From NCBI GenBank assembly GCA_003170825.1, contig PMYL01000054.1, positions 183,894-247,893 of the forward strand: 64,000 nucleotides of DNA, written 5' to 3'. The stretch is from Acidobacteriaceae bacterium. Its GTDB lineage: Bacteria; Acidobacteriota; Terriglobia; Terriglobales; Acidobacteriaceae. Positions 1-10,251 of this stretch are shown here, piece by piece. Below the pieces are notes generated by a model. It did no database searches. It was given only the letters and a program-made list of their open reading frames with translations, and had not been told where the DNA came from. The position numbers and the translations under genes are program-made. Every line of letters starts with the position of its first letter. Position 1 is the first letter of the stretch.

Positions 1-437
1 AGAGCTGGTGCGGCTGCTGCAATGAGGCGCTTATCGAACTCCTGAATTGGCCGGGAACAGTTTTCCCGTTTCGGCGCCTAAGCGGGGAATGCAGCGAGGG
101 GCGGACGTTGGGGAGGTGGATTTGCGCGGGACCGGCGGAGCCGCCGGTGGAGATGGATGGTAACGCTTTTTGCGCAATCTGGACCCCGCAACCGGGTTCC
201 GGAGGTGTGGCGCCGAGCCCGGTGGCACGCCTTCCTTGCGAGGTTTCTGCTTTTTCCGCTCAAACTTTGCTTGTCACGGAGGGCAGGGCTTCCTATAATC
301 CTTCCAGCACCGCAATGGAAGCCGTGGTATGGTTTACCCGTTACCCCGGCACTCAACCGCCCAAGAGAGCGGTTGTACATTCCGTGGGCGAGTGCATGGG
401 TATCGATCTCCATTTTGGCAATTCCCAGGAGCACCGA
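1..437. other. upstream non-coding stretch
   Basis: Reading frames exist here on both strands, but none has a convincing start, ribosome site or recognisable protein. The long rightward frame running through it is an upstream extension of the secreted-protein gene that begins at 438. The only element I can support is the promoter at 271-299. A partial gene entering from the left edge cannot be excluded. Confidence 0.5.
271..299 (+). promoter_or_regulatory. sigma70-type promoter
   Basis: TTGTCA at 271-276 and TATAAT at 294-299 are separated by exactly 17 bases. This is the best housekeeping-type promoter in the window. It would start transcription near 306 and give the gene at 438 a leader of about 130 nt. 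Confidence 0.7.
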
Positions 438-1766
438 ATGAAGAAGTTAGTCTTTGCGTCTGTGATGGCATTGGCGAGCATCAGCCTCGTCTACACGCCC
501 ACGCTGCGAGCACAGGATTCGATTACGATCAAGGATCCGGTCGAGTACAACGCCTATCAAATGGCCACCACACAGAGCGATCCCAAGGCCAAAGCCGCGG
601 CCCTGGAGAGCTTTCTGCAAACCTATCCACAGAGTGTGGTCAAGCAAACGGCTCTTGATCAGCTTGTGGATCTCTACCAGGGCTTGAACGACGACGACAA
701 GGAGCTCAGCGTGACCACCCGCCTGCTTCAGGTGGATTCCGCCAACCTCAAGGCCATTCTTTACTCCGTCGTCATCAAGAAGAGGCAGTGCGGCAAGACC
801 AGCGACGCGCAGACCTGCGACGATGCCGCGGCACTGGCCCGGAAGGGGCTCACGGTTCCTAAGCCTGCCGGCACCTCTGGCGACGACTGGAAGAAGTTGA
901 CCGGCGCGGCCTATCCGCTTTTTCACTCGGCCATGGCTTTGGATGACGCGATCTCAAAAAAGGACTTCAAGGCTGCCGAGGCCGAGTACACGTCAGAGTT
1001 GATGCTGTATGGGGAAGACCAGTCCAAGACCCAGGGGTTGGTGGACACGCTCCAGCTTGCGCAAGCGTATGTCCAGCCCGACGCCAAGGATTTGGTGAAG
1101 GCGGTCTGGTTCTACGCGCGCGTCTGGGATTTTGCTCCCCCGGCGTACAAGGCGCAGATCGAACCAAAGCTGGAGTATTACTACAAGAAGTATCACGGCG
1201 CTCTGGATGGACTGGACGCCATCAAGACCCAGGCAGCGGCCACAACGTTTCCTCCGGGAACCCTGGTGATCACGCCCGCGAAGACCCCGGCCGTGCAGAT
1301 TCACGAATTGCTTGAAACCACCAAGGACTGGAACACACTGGCCTTGGCCGACAAGGAGACCGTTTTGGCCCTTGGCTCCAAGGAAGACGCGGACAGGCTC
1401 TGGGTGCTGCTCAAGAATAAGCAAACGCCAGTCCCGGGAATCGTGATTGAAGCCGCCGCTTCGGTCATTAAGGTCGCTGTCACGCAGGATGCGAAGGATG
1501 CCAAGACCGCCGACTTCATCGTCGATCTCAAGACGCCCCTGGCCGACAAGGACATCCCGGCGGTAGGTTTCGAGTTCGGGCTCCAGTCCAAGGGGCAAGC
1601 GGAGCTGGATGGCACCTACGACTCCTATACGCAGATTCCGGCCACGGAAACCACGGCGCAGACCGCGCAGATCGTGCTTCGCGATGGATTCATCCAGGCT
1701 GAGAAGAAGAAGCCTGTCGCGCCGCACAAACCCGCAGCCGGACACAAGCCTGCGGCGAGACACTAA
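438..1766 (+). CDS. secreted protein of unknown function with helical repeats
   Basis: This 442-residue protein is not one I recognise. I chose the ATG at 438 because it begins a clean signal peptide: MKK, a hydrophobic core over residues 5-20, and a likely cleavage after LRA near residue 25. The reading frame is open upstream, but that part looks non-coding. The mature protein is alpha-helical with TPR-like alternation (roughly residues 35-230), which suggests a periplasmic protein-protein interaction role. This is inference from composition. The last 20 residues are a repetitive Lys/Pro/His/Ala tail (HKPAAGHKPAARH). It is a single-gene unit with its own promoter at 271 and a terminator at 1809. 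Confidence 0.75.
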   Translation: MKKLVFASVMALASISLVYTPTLRAQDSITIKDPVEYNAYQMATTQSDPKAKAAALESFLQTYPQSVVKQTALDQLVDLYQGLNDDDKELSVTTRLLQVDSANLKAILYSVVIKKRQCGKTSDAQTCDDAAALARKGLTVPKPAGTSGDDWKKLTGAAYPLFHSAMALDDAISKKDFKAAEAEYTSELMLYGEDQSKTQGLVDTLQLAQAYVQPDAKDLVKAVWFYARVWDFAPPAYKAQIEPKLEYYYKKYHGALDGLDAIKTQAAATTFPPGTLVITPAKTPAVQIHELLETTKDWNTLALADKETVLALGSKEDADRLWVLLKNKQTPVPGIVIEAAASVIKVAVTQDAKDAKTADFIVDLKTPLADKDIPAVGFEFGLQSKGQAELDGTYDSYTQIPATETTAQTAQIVLRDGFIQAEKKKPVAPHKPAAGHKPAARH

Positions 1767-1808
1767 TCCGCAGATCAAACGCGCACCGTCCCTCTCCTGG
1801 GATCACGC

Positions 1809-1840
1809 AGGGCAGCCCGTACCGGGCTGCCCTTTTGTTT
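1809..1840 (+). terminator. Rho-independent terminator
   Basis: An 11-bp perfect stem (1809-1819 with 1823-1833) has the 3-base loop TAC and is followed by TTTTGTTTT. It ends the transcript of the secreted protein that stops at 1766. Confidence 0.85.
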
Positions 1841-1875
1841 TCCCGCTCAGAACCGGCCTCACGCGGTGATAGTCT

Positions 1876-2772
1876 ATGGGCAGCATGGAACGCCTGAGAA
1901 TTCTTCCGATCCTCCTGGCCGTGGCATCGATCGCCGCTGTCCGCGCCCCCATGGGAGCCCAGACGGCGCGGGAAATCTCCGCGGACCAGCCGCAGGGCAA
2001 GGAGATCCACCCGGTTGAACGGCCCATACCGTTTTCCTCCGGGGCTGGCGGCAATGCACATTCGATCGAGTTCCGTACCGTTGACCAGATGACCCAGAAG
2101 GACCGCGATCTGGTGGCGGACGCGGAATCTTCGATCAGCGAACATGCGGGATTTATGGGCATGGAGTTCAACGGGGGCAAATGGAATTACCAGCAGGTGG
2201 TTTGCCCGGCGCTGCCGAATCACGTTTTTTTGCGGTTCACGCGCAACAACGGGACGGGGGACGTGAGCGTGTTTTCGGCATCGATTCCACGCGATGGCGA
2301 GGGCCGAGTGCGCATCATCCCGATTCTGCTGCGAGGCTATTCGCTGTTCTCTCCCGCGCCCATCAACGCCCTGACCATCTCGGCCTTCAATCACATTCGG
2401 GCCGAGGAGCATCCGGACAAGGCCCCGGAGTGGCTTGGGACGGGGTTGTGCTACGCTGCGCTGGCGGGAGGGCATCCCCAGGCAGTGTATTTGTCAGAGG
2501 ACCCCGAGAGCCAGAAATTCCCCGTAGCTCTGCCGGCCTTGATGGAGATTACCAGCGGCGGCGACGCCATTCTTTCGTTTGCGGATGTGTCGGCGACTCC
2601 GCGGCCGATGGAGTGGACGATGACCTTCAACGGCAAGGGAAAATTGCTGAAAGCCACCCACAAGCCCGCGGATCTGATTCCGGTAAAGGCGCTTCACCCG
2701 GCGCCGAGCGCCGTGTATGGCAAAGCGGCCCCGCCGGCACAAGCAACGGCCGACCCCGTTCCTGCCAATTGA
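1876..2772 (+). CDS. secreted protein of unknown function
   Basis: A 298-residue protein with no family I recognise. The N-terminus (MGSMERLRILPILLAVASIA) is a plausible signal peptide, with likely cleavage near GAQ around residue 29; the ATG four codons in is an alternative start. The mature part reads as a folded soluble domain (residues about 50-260) followed by a Pro/Ala-rich tail. It is convergent with the phosphoesterase gene to its right, only 22 bases away, and no clear terminator separates them. The preceding terminator at 1809 implies that this gene has its own promoter, which I could not identify. Confidence 0.7.
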   Translation: MGSMERLRILPILLAVASIAAVRAPMGAQTAREISADQPQGKEIHPVERPIPFSSGAGGNAHSIEFRTVDQMTQKDRDLVADAESSISEHAGFMGMEFNGGKWNYQQVVCPALPNHVFLRFTRNNGTGDVSVFSASIPRDGEGRVRIIPILLRGYSLFSPAPINALTISAFNHIRAEEHPDKAPEWLGTGLCYAALAGGHPQAVYLSEDPESQKFPVALPALMEITSGGDAILSFADVSATPRPMEWTMTFNGKGKLLKATHKPADLIPVKALHPAPSAVYGKAAPPAQATADPVPAN

Positions 2773-2794
2773 TCTTTGCCGGACCGGTTGGGGC

Positions 2795-3588
2795 TTACTC
2801 TCCCAGCATGATGCGCTGAATGGCAGAGGCGCGTCCGGTGAGGGGATCGCAGGCGACCAGGGCCGCGCACATCCTGGGATTTCCCTTGGCGGCTTCGAAC
2901 TTGCCCGGCATTCCGGTGAGAAACTTGTGCAGCACAAGGTCTTTTTCGACGCCGATTACGCTGTCGTAGGGGCCACTCATGCCCACATCGGTCTGGTAGG
3001 CGGTTCCGCCCGGCAGCACGCGCTCATCGGCGGTGGGAACGTGGGTATGCGTGCCAAGCACCGCGGTCACGCGGCCATCCAGATACCAGCCCATGGCGAC
3101 CTTCTCGCTGGTGGCCTCGGCGTGGAAGTCCACTACGATGACCTTGGCCTTGATGCCGGTGAGCAGATCGTTGATGGCGTGGAAGGGATCGTTGGTCGCG
3201 TTCATGAAGACGCGGCCCTGCAGGTCGACGACCGCATAATCCACGCCGCTCTGCGTGGTTCCTTCATAGACGCCATAGCCGGGAAGGCCGGGCTGGAAAT
3301 TGGCCGGGCGCAGGACGCGGCGGGGGCGGGCGTGGCTGTCGGCGGGCGCCGAGTTGAGATAGTCGATCAACTCGCGCTTGTCCCATACGTGGTTGCCGGT
3401 GGTGAGGACGTCGGCGCCCAGCTCGAAGAGGTCTTCGGCGAGCTGGGGGGTCAGTCCGAAGCCGCCGGCGGCGTTCTCGGCGTTGATGACGACCAGATCC
3501 ACGGAGTTTGCCTGGCGCAGATGGCCGATGTGCTCGCGCACGATCCTGCGCCCCGCGCTGCCGAAGATGTCGCCGACGAAGAGAATGT

Positions 3589-3592
<4 letters not shown>
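2795..3592 (-). CDS. YmdB-type metallophosphoesterase
   Basis: A 265-residue member of the TIGR00282 / YmdB calcineurin-like phosphoesterase family. B. subtilis YmdB hydrolyses cyclic dinucleotides and nucleotides in vitro and affects biofilm and motility decisions. The expected metal ligands are all visible: GD at 7-8, NAEN with E39 and N40, GNHVWD with N67 and H68, the HAE motif with H157, and GTHTH with H182 and H184. The length is typical of the family. It starts inside the last codons of lysS (the stop and start share ATGA), so it is translationally coupled to lysyl-tRNA synthetase. The substrate in this organism is unknown. Confidence 0.9.
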
Positions 3593-5253
<1,661 letters not shown>

Positions 5254-5296
5254 GGTACTTCCTTTGTGTGTGAACTGGGTCACAGGTGCAAGAGTC

Positions 5297-5302
5297 AGTA
5301 TA
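5297..5302 (-). promoter_or_regulatory. candidate -10 element of lysS
   Basis: TATACT on the minus strand lies about 45 bases before the chosen lysS start. It would give a short leader that contains the AAAGGAAG ribosome site. No convincing -35 hexamer is present at the right distance. Confidence 0.35.
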
Positions 5303-5406
5303 TCGTTCGTCGGGTGGGCAACGATTCAGGGGACGCGCCGCGGGGATGAACATGTCCGTGTGACGCACAGAGATTGATTGGCTTGAGCGGCATTGAGTGG
5401 ATTAGG

Positions 5407-5970
5407 ATGGTTGCCGTGAAACCAGCACTCTTTGTATTGCTCCTTTGTGCGTCGCTGCTCGCAGTGGTGCAAGCGCGGGCCAAGACGGTCCTGCCGGAGG
5501 CATGTGGGGAGGACAAGGTCAAGTTCGATGTCACCACTCGCAATGGGCAGCCCGAGCCTGCCCCTCCCGAGGCCGGCAAGGCGCAGATCGTCTTTATCGA
5601 AACCCTCGACGGATGTCCGGGGTGCACCACCCCTGCAATGCGCTTTGGGGGGGACGGAGCATGGGCTGGCGCCAACAAAGGCAATTCGTATTTCTCAGTG
5701 GACGTTTGGCCGGGGGAACATCATCTATGCGCGGCATGGCAGGGCTCCTTCGGCGAGTCGAAACAGGAACCCAGATGGGTCAACTTTGCCGCGGCCGTGG
5801 GCAAGGTCTATTACTTTGAGGCCAAGGTAACTATAGTCACGCGCCTGACCGGAGTGGGGTTGGATTCCGTTATCGAAATGGATGGCAGCGTGACCTTTGC
5901 GCAATTGACCGATGAGGAAGGCAAGCGCCGGGTCAAGAAATCTGCTCTCAGCATCTCAAAACGCAAATAG
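5407..5970 (+). CDS. secreted DUF2846-like protein
   Basis: A 187-residue exported protein. The ATG at 5407 directly starts a signal peptide (hydrophobic residues 6-21, cleavage near ARA, residue 25). A TTG 11 codons upstream is possible but adds nothing. The body has the pattern of DUF2846-type domains: a strand GKAQIVFIE, a Gly-rich turn, a PGEHHLC strand and GKVYYFEAKV. This family is small, beta-rich and of unknown function. Two cysteines in CPGC (about residue 70) could form a disulfide. It is divergent from lysS and is followed by the ATP synthase operon. Confidence 0.65.
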   Translation: MVAVKPALFVLLLCASLLAVVQARAKTVLPEACGEDKVKFDVTTRNGQPEPAPPEAGKAQIVFIETLDGCPGCTTPAMRFGGDGAWAGANKGNSYFSVDVWPGEHHLCAAWQGSFGESKQEPRWVNFAAAVGKVYYFEAKVTIVTRLTGVGLDSVIEMDGSVTFAQLTDEEGKRRVKKSALSISKRK

Positions 5971-6022
5971 CGGCCACCGTCGTTTCGCGCGGAAGGGCGC
6001 TGATCGTGTATAACCACGATAA

Positions 6023-6340
6023 ATGCCCTTCAACCGCCCCATTCCGGAGGCCAGGCCGCGCACCAAGCCCGCTAGCGCGCTGGCCAGCCTGGTAGAAGCC
6101 GAAAAGATGATGCAGATTGCTATTCTGCTGCCCGCGGCGGCGTTTATCGGCTGGCTGGCTGGAGCATGGCTAGACAGCCGCCTGCACCAGTCGTGGATTG
6201 CGATTTTCGGGATCGTGTTTGGAGGCATCTCCGGGCTGGTGGGTGTGGTGCGGATGGCGTTGGCGGCCGAGAGAAATTCCCGTCCGGGAAGCAATATCCA
6301 AAACGGGACCGGAAAGGGAAGTCCCGACCTGAAACCATGA
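6023..6340 (+). CDS. atpZ: AtpZ-type F0 accessory protein
   Basis: A 105-residue membrane protein of the ATPase_gene1 (AtpZ) family, which usually leads F0 operons and helps with assembly or Mg2+ handling. Two membrane helices are visible, at about residues 31-50 and 57-78, joined by the short linker DSRLHQS. The N-terminus is Pro/Arg-rich and cytosolic. Its stop codon overlaps the next start (ATGA at 6337-6340), so the two are co-translated. A TATAAC lies 9 bases before the start, but no -35 partner is clear. Exact function in this organism is inferred from position and family. Confidence 0.75.
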   Translation: MPFNRPIPEARPRTKPASALASLVEAEKMMQIAILLPAAAFIGWLAGAWLDSRLHQSWIAIFGIVFGGISGLVGVVRMALAAERNSRPGSNIQNGTGKGSPDLKP

Positions 6341-6750
6341 AAGAAGAAGCCCGCTCTATCGTTGACATCACCGATGAGGACCAGGAAGCGCTGCTCAAAC
6401 GGGCCATGCGCAACACGCTGATTCTAGGCATTTTGTCCTCTATGGCGGTACTGATAGGCTCCGGCTGGCGGAGTGCTGCCATGCTGCTGACCGGCACTCT
6501 GATCTCGGCGGCCAGCATCTTGGAGTGGCAGCGTCTGATCCGGGTGATCAACGCCAAACTCAATAGCCAGAAGACTCCCACGAGCGCCTTCGCGGTGGTC
6601 CTCTTCTTTGTGCTTCGGCTCACCGTTTTTGCGGGGGTGATCTATGGTAGCCTGAAATGTTTCCAGGGTTCGGTAGTGGCGCTTCTCTGCGGCCTGGGCC
6701 TGGCGGCATTGACCGTGGGCTGGGAAGCGGTTGTGCTGCTAAGGGACTGA
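6337..6750 (+). CDS. atpI: AtpI-like F0 subunit I protein
   Basis: A 137-residue membrane protein with about four hydrophobic segments (residues 28-46, 50-65, 88-108, 112-133), matching ATP synthase subunit I. Members act as assembly factors for the c-ring. I chose the ATG at 6337 because it overlaps the previous stop codon; the open frame extends upstream, but only by shadowing atpZ. The N-terminal 25 residues are charged and cytosolic. It precedes atpB by 55 bases. Sequence conservation in this family is low, so the call rests on topology and operon position. Confidence 0.7.
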   Translation: MKEEARSIVDITDEDQEALLKRAMRNTLILGILSSMAVLIGSGWRSAAMLLTGTLISAASILEWQRLIRVINAKLNSQKTPTSAFAVVLFFVLRLTVFAGVIYGSLKCFQGSVVALLCGLGLAALTVGWEAVVLLRD

Positions 6751-6805
6751 CAAGCCCACCGGCGGATACGATCTCCGCCCCGGAGGCAGAAAGACTTAAG
6801 TTTAG

Positions 6806-7549
6806 ATGCCGGAATCTTTTGCGCTGGTCCGTTTGCTGAACGCCCTCTTCATGGGCGTCGAGGTCAAGGCTTTTCAATCGATTGGCCTTTTCCCGGCCGA
6901 GGCTGCCCAACAGGCCGTCAAGGTCAATCAGGCGCTGGGGTTGGAACTGCTGGTGGCCGGCGGTTTCATCGCCTTTTTCGTCCTCGTGCGGCTGACGCTT
7001 TCAGTGGAGAAGCCCAACCCGGCGCAGCAGATTGCCGAGGTGATCCACGAGGTGGGCGGCGGTTTGGCCGACCAGATCATCGGCCACGGCTACGAGCGCT
7101 TCCAGGCCTTCGTGACCTGCATCTTCCTCTTTGTTCTGATCAATAATCTGCTGGGGCTGATCCCCGGCGTCTCTGCGCCCACCGTGTCGCCGTTTGTGCC
7201 GCTGGGCCTGGCTGTCACCGTTTTCATCTACTACAACTTCCAGGGCGTCCGGGCGCAGGGGCCTATCGGGTATCTGAAGCAGATTGCCGGACCGATCTGG
7301 TGGATGGCCTGGCTGCTGTTCCCCATTGAGTTCATCTCGCACCTGGCGCGCATGCTGTCGCTTACCATCCGTCTTTACGCCAATATGTTTGCCAGCGACA
7401 TGGTGACGCTGGGCTTCTTCTCGCTGGTCCCTGTGGGCGTTCCGGTTATCTTCCTGGGCCTGCATATTTTCGTCTCGTTCATTCAGGCTTTCGTTTTCAT
7501 GCTGTTGTCGATGATTTATCTCTCCCTGGCGGTTTCGCACGAGCACTAG
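6806..7549 (+). CDS. atpB: ATP synthase F0 subunit a
   Basis: The proton (or ion) half-channel subunit that faces the c-ring. The 247-residue protein has the family signature SLTIRLYANMFASDMV, with the essential arginine at R189, and a Gly-rich IGHGYERF stretch before the central helices. Five to six membrane segments are visible from residue 47 to the C-terminus. The C-terminal helix carries the polar residues typical of the inner half-channel. It is the third gene of the F0 operon. A 154-base gap separates it from atpE. Confidence 0.93.
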   Translation: MPESFALVRLLNALFMGVEVKAFQSIGLFPAEAAQQAVKVNQALGLELLVAGGFIAFFVLVRLTLSVEKPNPAQQIAEVIHEVGGGLADQIIGHGYERFQAFVTCIFLFVLINNLLGLIPGVSAPTVSPFVPLGLAVTVFIYYNFQGVRAQGPIGYLKQIAGPIWWMAWLLFPIEFISHLARMLSLTIRLYANMFASDMVTLGFFSLVPVGVPVIFLGLHIFVSFIQAFVFMLLSMIYLSLAVSHEH

Positions 7550-7703
7550 AACTTTTTGGTTTCACCACTCTCGTCCAAGACGAGAAAAATTCGCCGGAGA
7601 GCGCTTCCGCTCCGGGCAAACGGAAGGCCGCAAGCGTGAGGGGGCCAACACGGTGAGCCTCAACCACCCACTGGCGGCCAATTTCAAGGGAAGCAGGAGA
7701 ACA

Positions 7704-8003
7704 ATGCGGAAACTTCAATATGTGTTCATGGCCCTGGCGGTTCTGTGCTTCGCCGTTCCGGCCTTCGCGGATGGCGGTTCTGCCGCTATCAATCTGGTGC
7801 CGATCGGCGCCGGCATCGGCATGGCTCTGGCAGCCGGTCTCTGCGGCCTGGGTCAGGGCAAGGCCGTCGCCTCGGCTTGTGAAGCGCTGGCCCGCAACCC
7901 CGGCGCTCGTGGCGGCCTGATGATTTTCCTTGTGCTCGGCCTGGCCCTCATCGAGTCCCTCACCCTGTTCACCCTGGTCATCATCTTGATCAAGGTGAAG
8001 TAA
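7704..8003 (+). CDS. atpE: ATP synthase F0 subunit c with N-terminal signal peptide
   Basis: The ring-forming ion carrier. The 99-residue protein is longer than a usual c subunit (about 80) because residues 1-22 form a signal peptide (MRKLQY, hydrophobic core, AFA cleavage site). The mature hairpin has helix 1 at about 31-53, the polar loop ARNPGARG at 63-70, and helix 2 at about 72-96 with the ion-binding E84. GQG in helix 1 places Q51 opposite E84-S85. Q and ES are shared with Na+-binding c subunits, but the following residue is Leu, not Thr. The start is the ATG after GGAGAACA; an upstream in-frame GTG at 7653 is unlikely. It is the last gene before a strong terminator. Confidence 0.92.
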   Translation: MRKLQYVFMALAVLCFAVPAFADGGSAAINLVPIGAGIGMALAAGLCGLGQGKAVASACEALARNPGARGGLMIFLVLGLALIESLTLFTLVIILIKVK

Positions 8004-8020
8004 GGCGAATCTCCGAACTC

Positions 8021-8063
8021 AACAAAGCGGCCCCACCCGAGCGGGTGGGGCCGCTTTGTTTTT
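8021..8063. terminator. strong bidirectional terminator
   Basis: A perfect 18-bp stem (8021-8038 with 8043-8060) has the loop GAGC and is followed by further T residues on the plus strand. It closes the F0 operon and faces the convergent gene that ends at 8078. Confidence 0.92.
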
Positions 8064-8077
8064 GAGGCAGCTGCGTT

Positions 8078-8962
8078 CTAGGGGCTGGCTTGTCCTGTGT
8101 TTATCGGGGCGGCGCGCAGCATCTGAATGGCCTGTGCGTAGCCCAGGCCCACGGGCACCGAGGCATACAGGGTCATTTCCTCCATCGTGTCGATGTTTCT
8201 GGTCTTGAACAGCACACGGAGGTTCATCTGCATCTTGAAGCGCGCGATTCGCCACTGGCGTCCGCCCACGTCGGCCTGTTCGATGACAATCCATCCGCCT
8301 TTGTCCAGCCGGCCCAGGATGCCCCAGCCATAGTCTGTATCCTGCTGCAAGTGGCCCTCAAGGCGCGTCACGCGCTCCTGTGCGGCGTCGATCCAGATTT
8401 CGCCGGTCATGGCGGTCAGGGCCTGGGTTTCGAAGTCGGGAGGGCTGAAGTTCGGGTTGGGGCGAAAGGTGAACCTTTCCACCGTTCCGGCGGGGCTTGA
8501 GCCTGCACCGGCGTATTGGTAGAGGTATGCCTGGGGCAACATGCGCAGCAGCCTCAGGACGATCCCGGTGTCCTCGTCCTCACTTTGCATGCGATGGCGT
8601 TGTCGGCCGGGATCGCCGAGCAGCGTATCCAGGCGCGCCTGTTCCATTTGCTCGTCGGCCTGGCTGAGGGGTTTGTCGTCGATCGACACCAGGCGGGCGA
8701 CGTCGCCGTCGCGGGTTTCAACAATCTCCTTGGCCGTGGTCAGCCGGGGGCTGGACTTGCGCAGCCGGTAGCGCATGGGGTGGGTTGGGTCCTGGGCGGT
8801 GCGCAATTCGCGGGCGAGCGCCCGCTCCACCAGCGCCTGGGCCTGAGGGGGCGCGAGGGCGGGTGGGGTGGCGGGTACAGGCTGCCCTGGGGATGGAACG
8901 GCCCACGGCAGCAGGAGGAGGAGCGGCAAGAGGCTGCGCACGTAGATCAGTTTAACGGGCAT
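8078..8962 (-). CDS. secreted protein of unknown function
   Basis: A 294-residue exported protein. I chose the ATG at 8962 because it starts directly at a signal peptide (MPVKLIYV, a run of leucines, cleavage near SPGQ about residue 27); the open frame extends 15 codons further. The mature region begins with a Pro/Ala linker and then a beta-rich domain, roughly residues 60-280, in which tryptophans and DTDYGWG recur. This arrangement resembles outer-membrane-lipoprotein-type folds (LolA/LolB-like), but I cannot confirm that. It is convergent with atpE across the shared terminator. Confidence 0.7.
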   Translation of the reverse strand: MPVKLIYVRSLLPLLLLLPWAVPSPGQPVPATPPALAPPQAQALVERALARELRTAQDPTHPMRYRLRKSSPRLTTAKEIVETRDGDVARLVSIDDKPLSQADEQMEQARLDTLLGDPGRQRHRMQSEDEDTGIVLRLLRMLPQAYLYQYAGAGSSPAGTVERFTFRPNPNFSPPDFETQALTAMTGEIWIDAAQERVTRLEGHLQQDTDYGWGILGRLDKGGWIVIEQADVGGRQWRIARFKMQMNLRVLFKTRNIDTMEEMTLYASVPVGLGYAQAIQMLRAAPINTGQASP

Positions 8963-9115
8963 TGTCCATCCGTGCATCCGGGTCCGTGCGTCTGGGCTGC
9001 GACTCATTCCCGGTTAGACGCCGAGGCGGCTGTCCGGTTTCTGGATTGAAGCAACGGGCCGGGTTGCGTATAGTTCGGGCAGGGCCTTATTTGGGCTCAT
9101 GGAAGGGACAAAACC

Positions 9116-9499
9116 ATGGCAGTGGAGAATGCAGCCGCGCGCATCGGCAAGAGCGTCGTGATTTGCGGCGAAGTAAAGGGGAGTGAAGACCTGATTGTGG
9201 ATGGGCACGTGGAGGGGACGGTGACGCTTACCGAGAGCCGGTTGACCATCGGGCCCAACGCCAGTGTTCAAGCGGACCTCTTCGCCAGAGACGTGTTGAT
9301 TCTGGGCCATGTACAGGGCAACGTGGTGGCCAGCGGCCGGGTGGAGTTGCGGGCCGGCTGCAGCGTGCAAGGCGATATTCGCGCGCTTCGGCTGGCGGTG
9401 GAGGATAACGCGGTATTCCGCGGCAAAGTGGACCTGACCCAGGGCGCGGCCAAGGGACCGGAAGGCGCCATCGCCCCACCCACGGGCGGTATTTTTTAA
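9116..9499 (+). CDS. bactofilin-family cytoskeletal protein
   Basis: A 127-residue bactofilin (polymer-forming cytoskeletal domain). Such proteins assemble nucleotide-free filaments beneath the membrane and act in cell shape, polarity or wall synthesis. The core (residues 10-110) is a right-handed beta-helix, seen as six-residue hydrophobic periodicity: IGKSVVICGEVKG, LIVDGHVEGTV, VLILGHVQGNVVA, and so on. The N- and C-terminal tails are short and disordered, and no membrane helix is present. It is followed after 63 bases by a methyltransferase-like gene in the same direction. Confidence 0.9.
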   Translation: MAVENAAARIGKSVVICGEVKGSEDLIVDGHVEGTVTLTESRLTIGPNASVQADLFARDVLILGHVQGNVVASGRVELRAGCSVQGDIRALRLAVEDNAVFRGKVDLTQGAAKGPEGAIAPPTGGIF

Positions 9500-9562
9500 T
9501 TGGAAGCTGTGTTCCGGTCCGCCAGGGAATTGTCTGTTTGACCGCAAGGGGATTTCCGGTTG

Positions 9563-10213
9563 ATGAGCCGTTGGTTTGAGAAGAAGCAGGACAGCGGTCC
9601 GTCCGCTGCCGTTCCGGGTCTTACGGGCTCGCGTGTGCCCCGCCATTCCGGAGGCTGGGCGGCGTTGCGCACGCGGCTTGAGGCTGAGTCAGGCTTGCGC
9701 GTCATCGATACCGGGTACACGTCGCCCTCCAACATCAATTACATCACCGGGCTTGGCCATAGCATCTACCAGGCGGATATGGTCCACGATGCGTGGACCG
9801 GAAACTGGCAGACGGGCACGGACGAGGAGGGCAAACCGGTATGGAACGTCGACGGCTTTCTGGAACAGGCGCTCAAGTTTTCCGGTCGCACCTTCGACGT
9901 GGTGCTGTTGTGGACGGCGCTCGACTACCTGCCCGAGCCGCTGGTGGCGCCGGTGGTAGCGCATCTGTTTTCCGCGATGAATCCCGGCGGACAGGTGCTG
10001 GCGTTCTTCCACACCCGCATGCAGGGTCCGGAGACGGTGCGCAGCCGATTTCACGTGACGCCCAGCGACGATGTAGAGGTGCAGTCGACTAAGCCTTTCC
10101 CCATTCAGCGCGCTTTTACCAATCGCAGCATCGAGCGGCTTTTTGCCGGCTGGCCGGGTCACAGGCAGTTTCTGGCAAAGGACGGTGTCTCCGAGGTCAT
10201 CATTACACGCTGA
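9563..10213 (+). CDS. methyltransferase-fold protein of unknown target
   Basis: A 216-residue protein. The stretch FDVVLLWTALDYLPEPLVAPVV, followed by AMNPGGQVLAFFHT, is the motif IV to post-motif region of class I SAM-dependent methyltransferases. The glycine-rich motif I is replaced by LRVIDTGYTSPSNINYITG, so SAM binding is uncertain. The N-terminal 30 residues are polar and disordered. The ATG at 9563 is preferred to the adjacent TTG at 9560. It lies between bactofilin and a UPF0173 hydrolase on the same strand, possibly as one transcript. The target is unknown. Confidence 0.6.
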   Translation: MSRWFEKKQDSGPSAAVPGLTGSRVPRHSGGWAALRTRLEAESGLRVIDTGYTSPSNINYITGLGHSIYQADMVHDAWTGNWQTGTDEEGKPVWNVDGFLEQALKFSGRTFDVVLLWTALDYLPEPLVAPVVAHLFSAMNPGGQVLAFFHTRMQGPETVRSRFHVTPSDDVEVQSTKPFPIQRAFTNRSIERLFAGWPGHRQFLAKDGVSEVIITR

Positions 10214-10251
10214 GAAATTTCCGTATCGAACAGCTTCTCAGGGAGTGAGCC

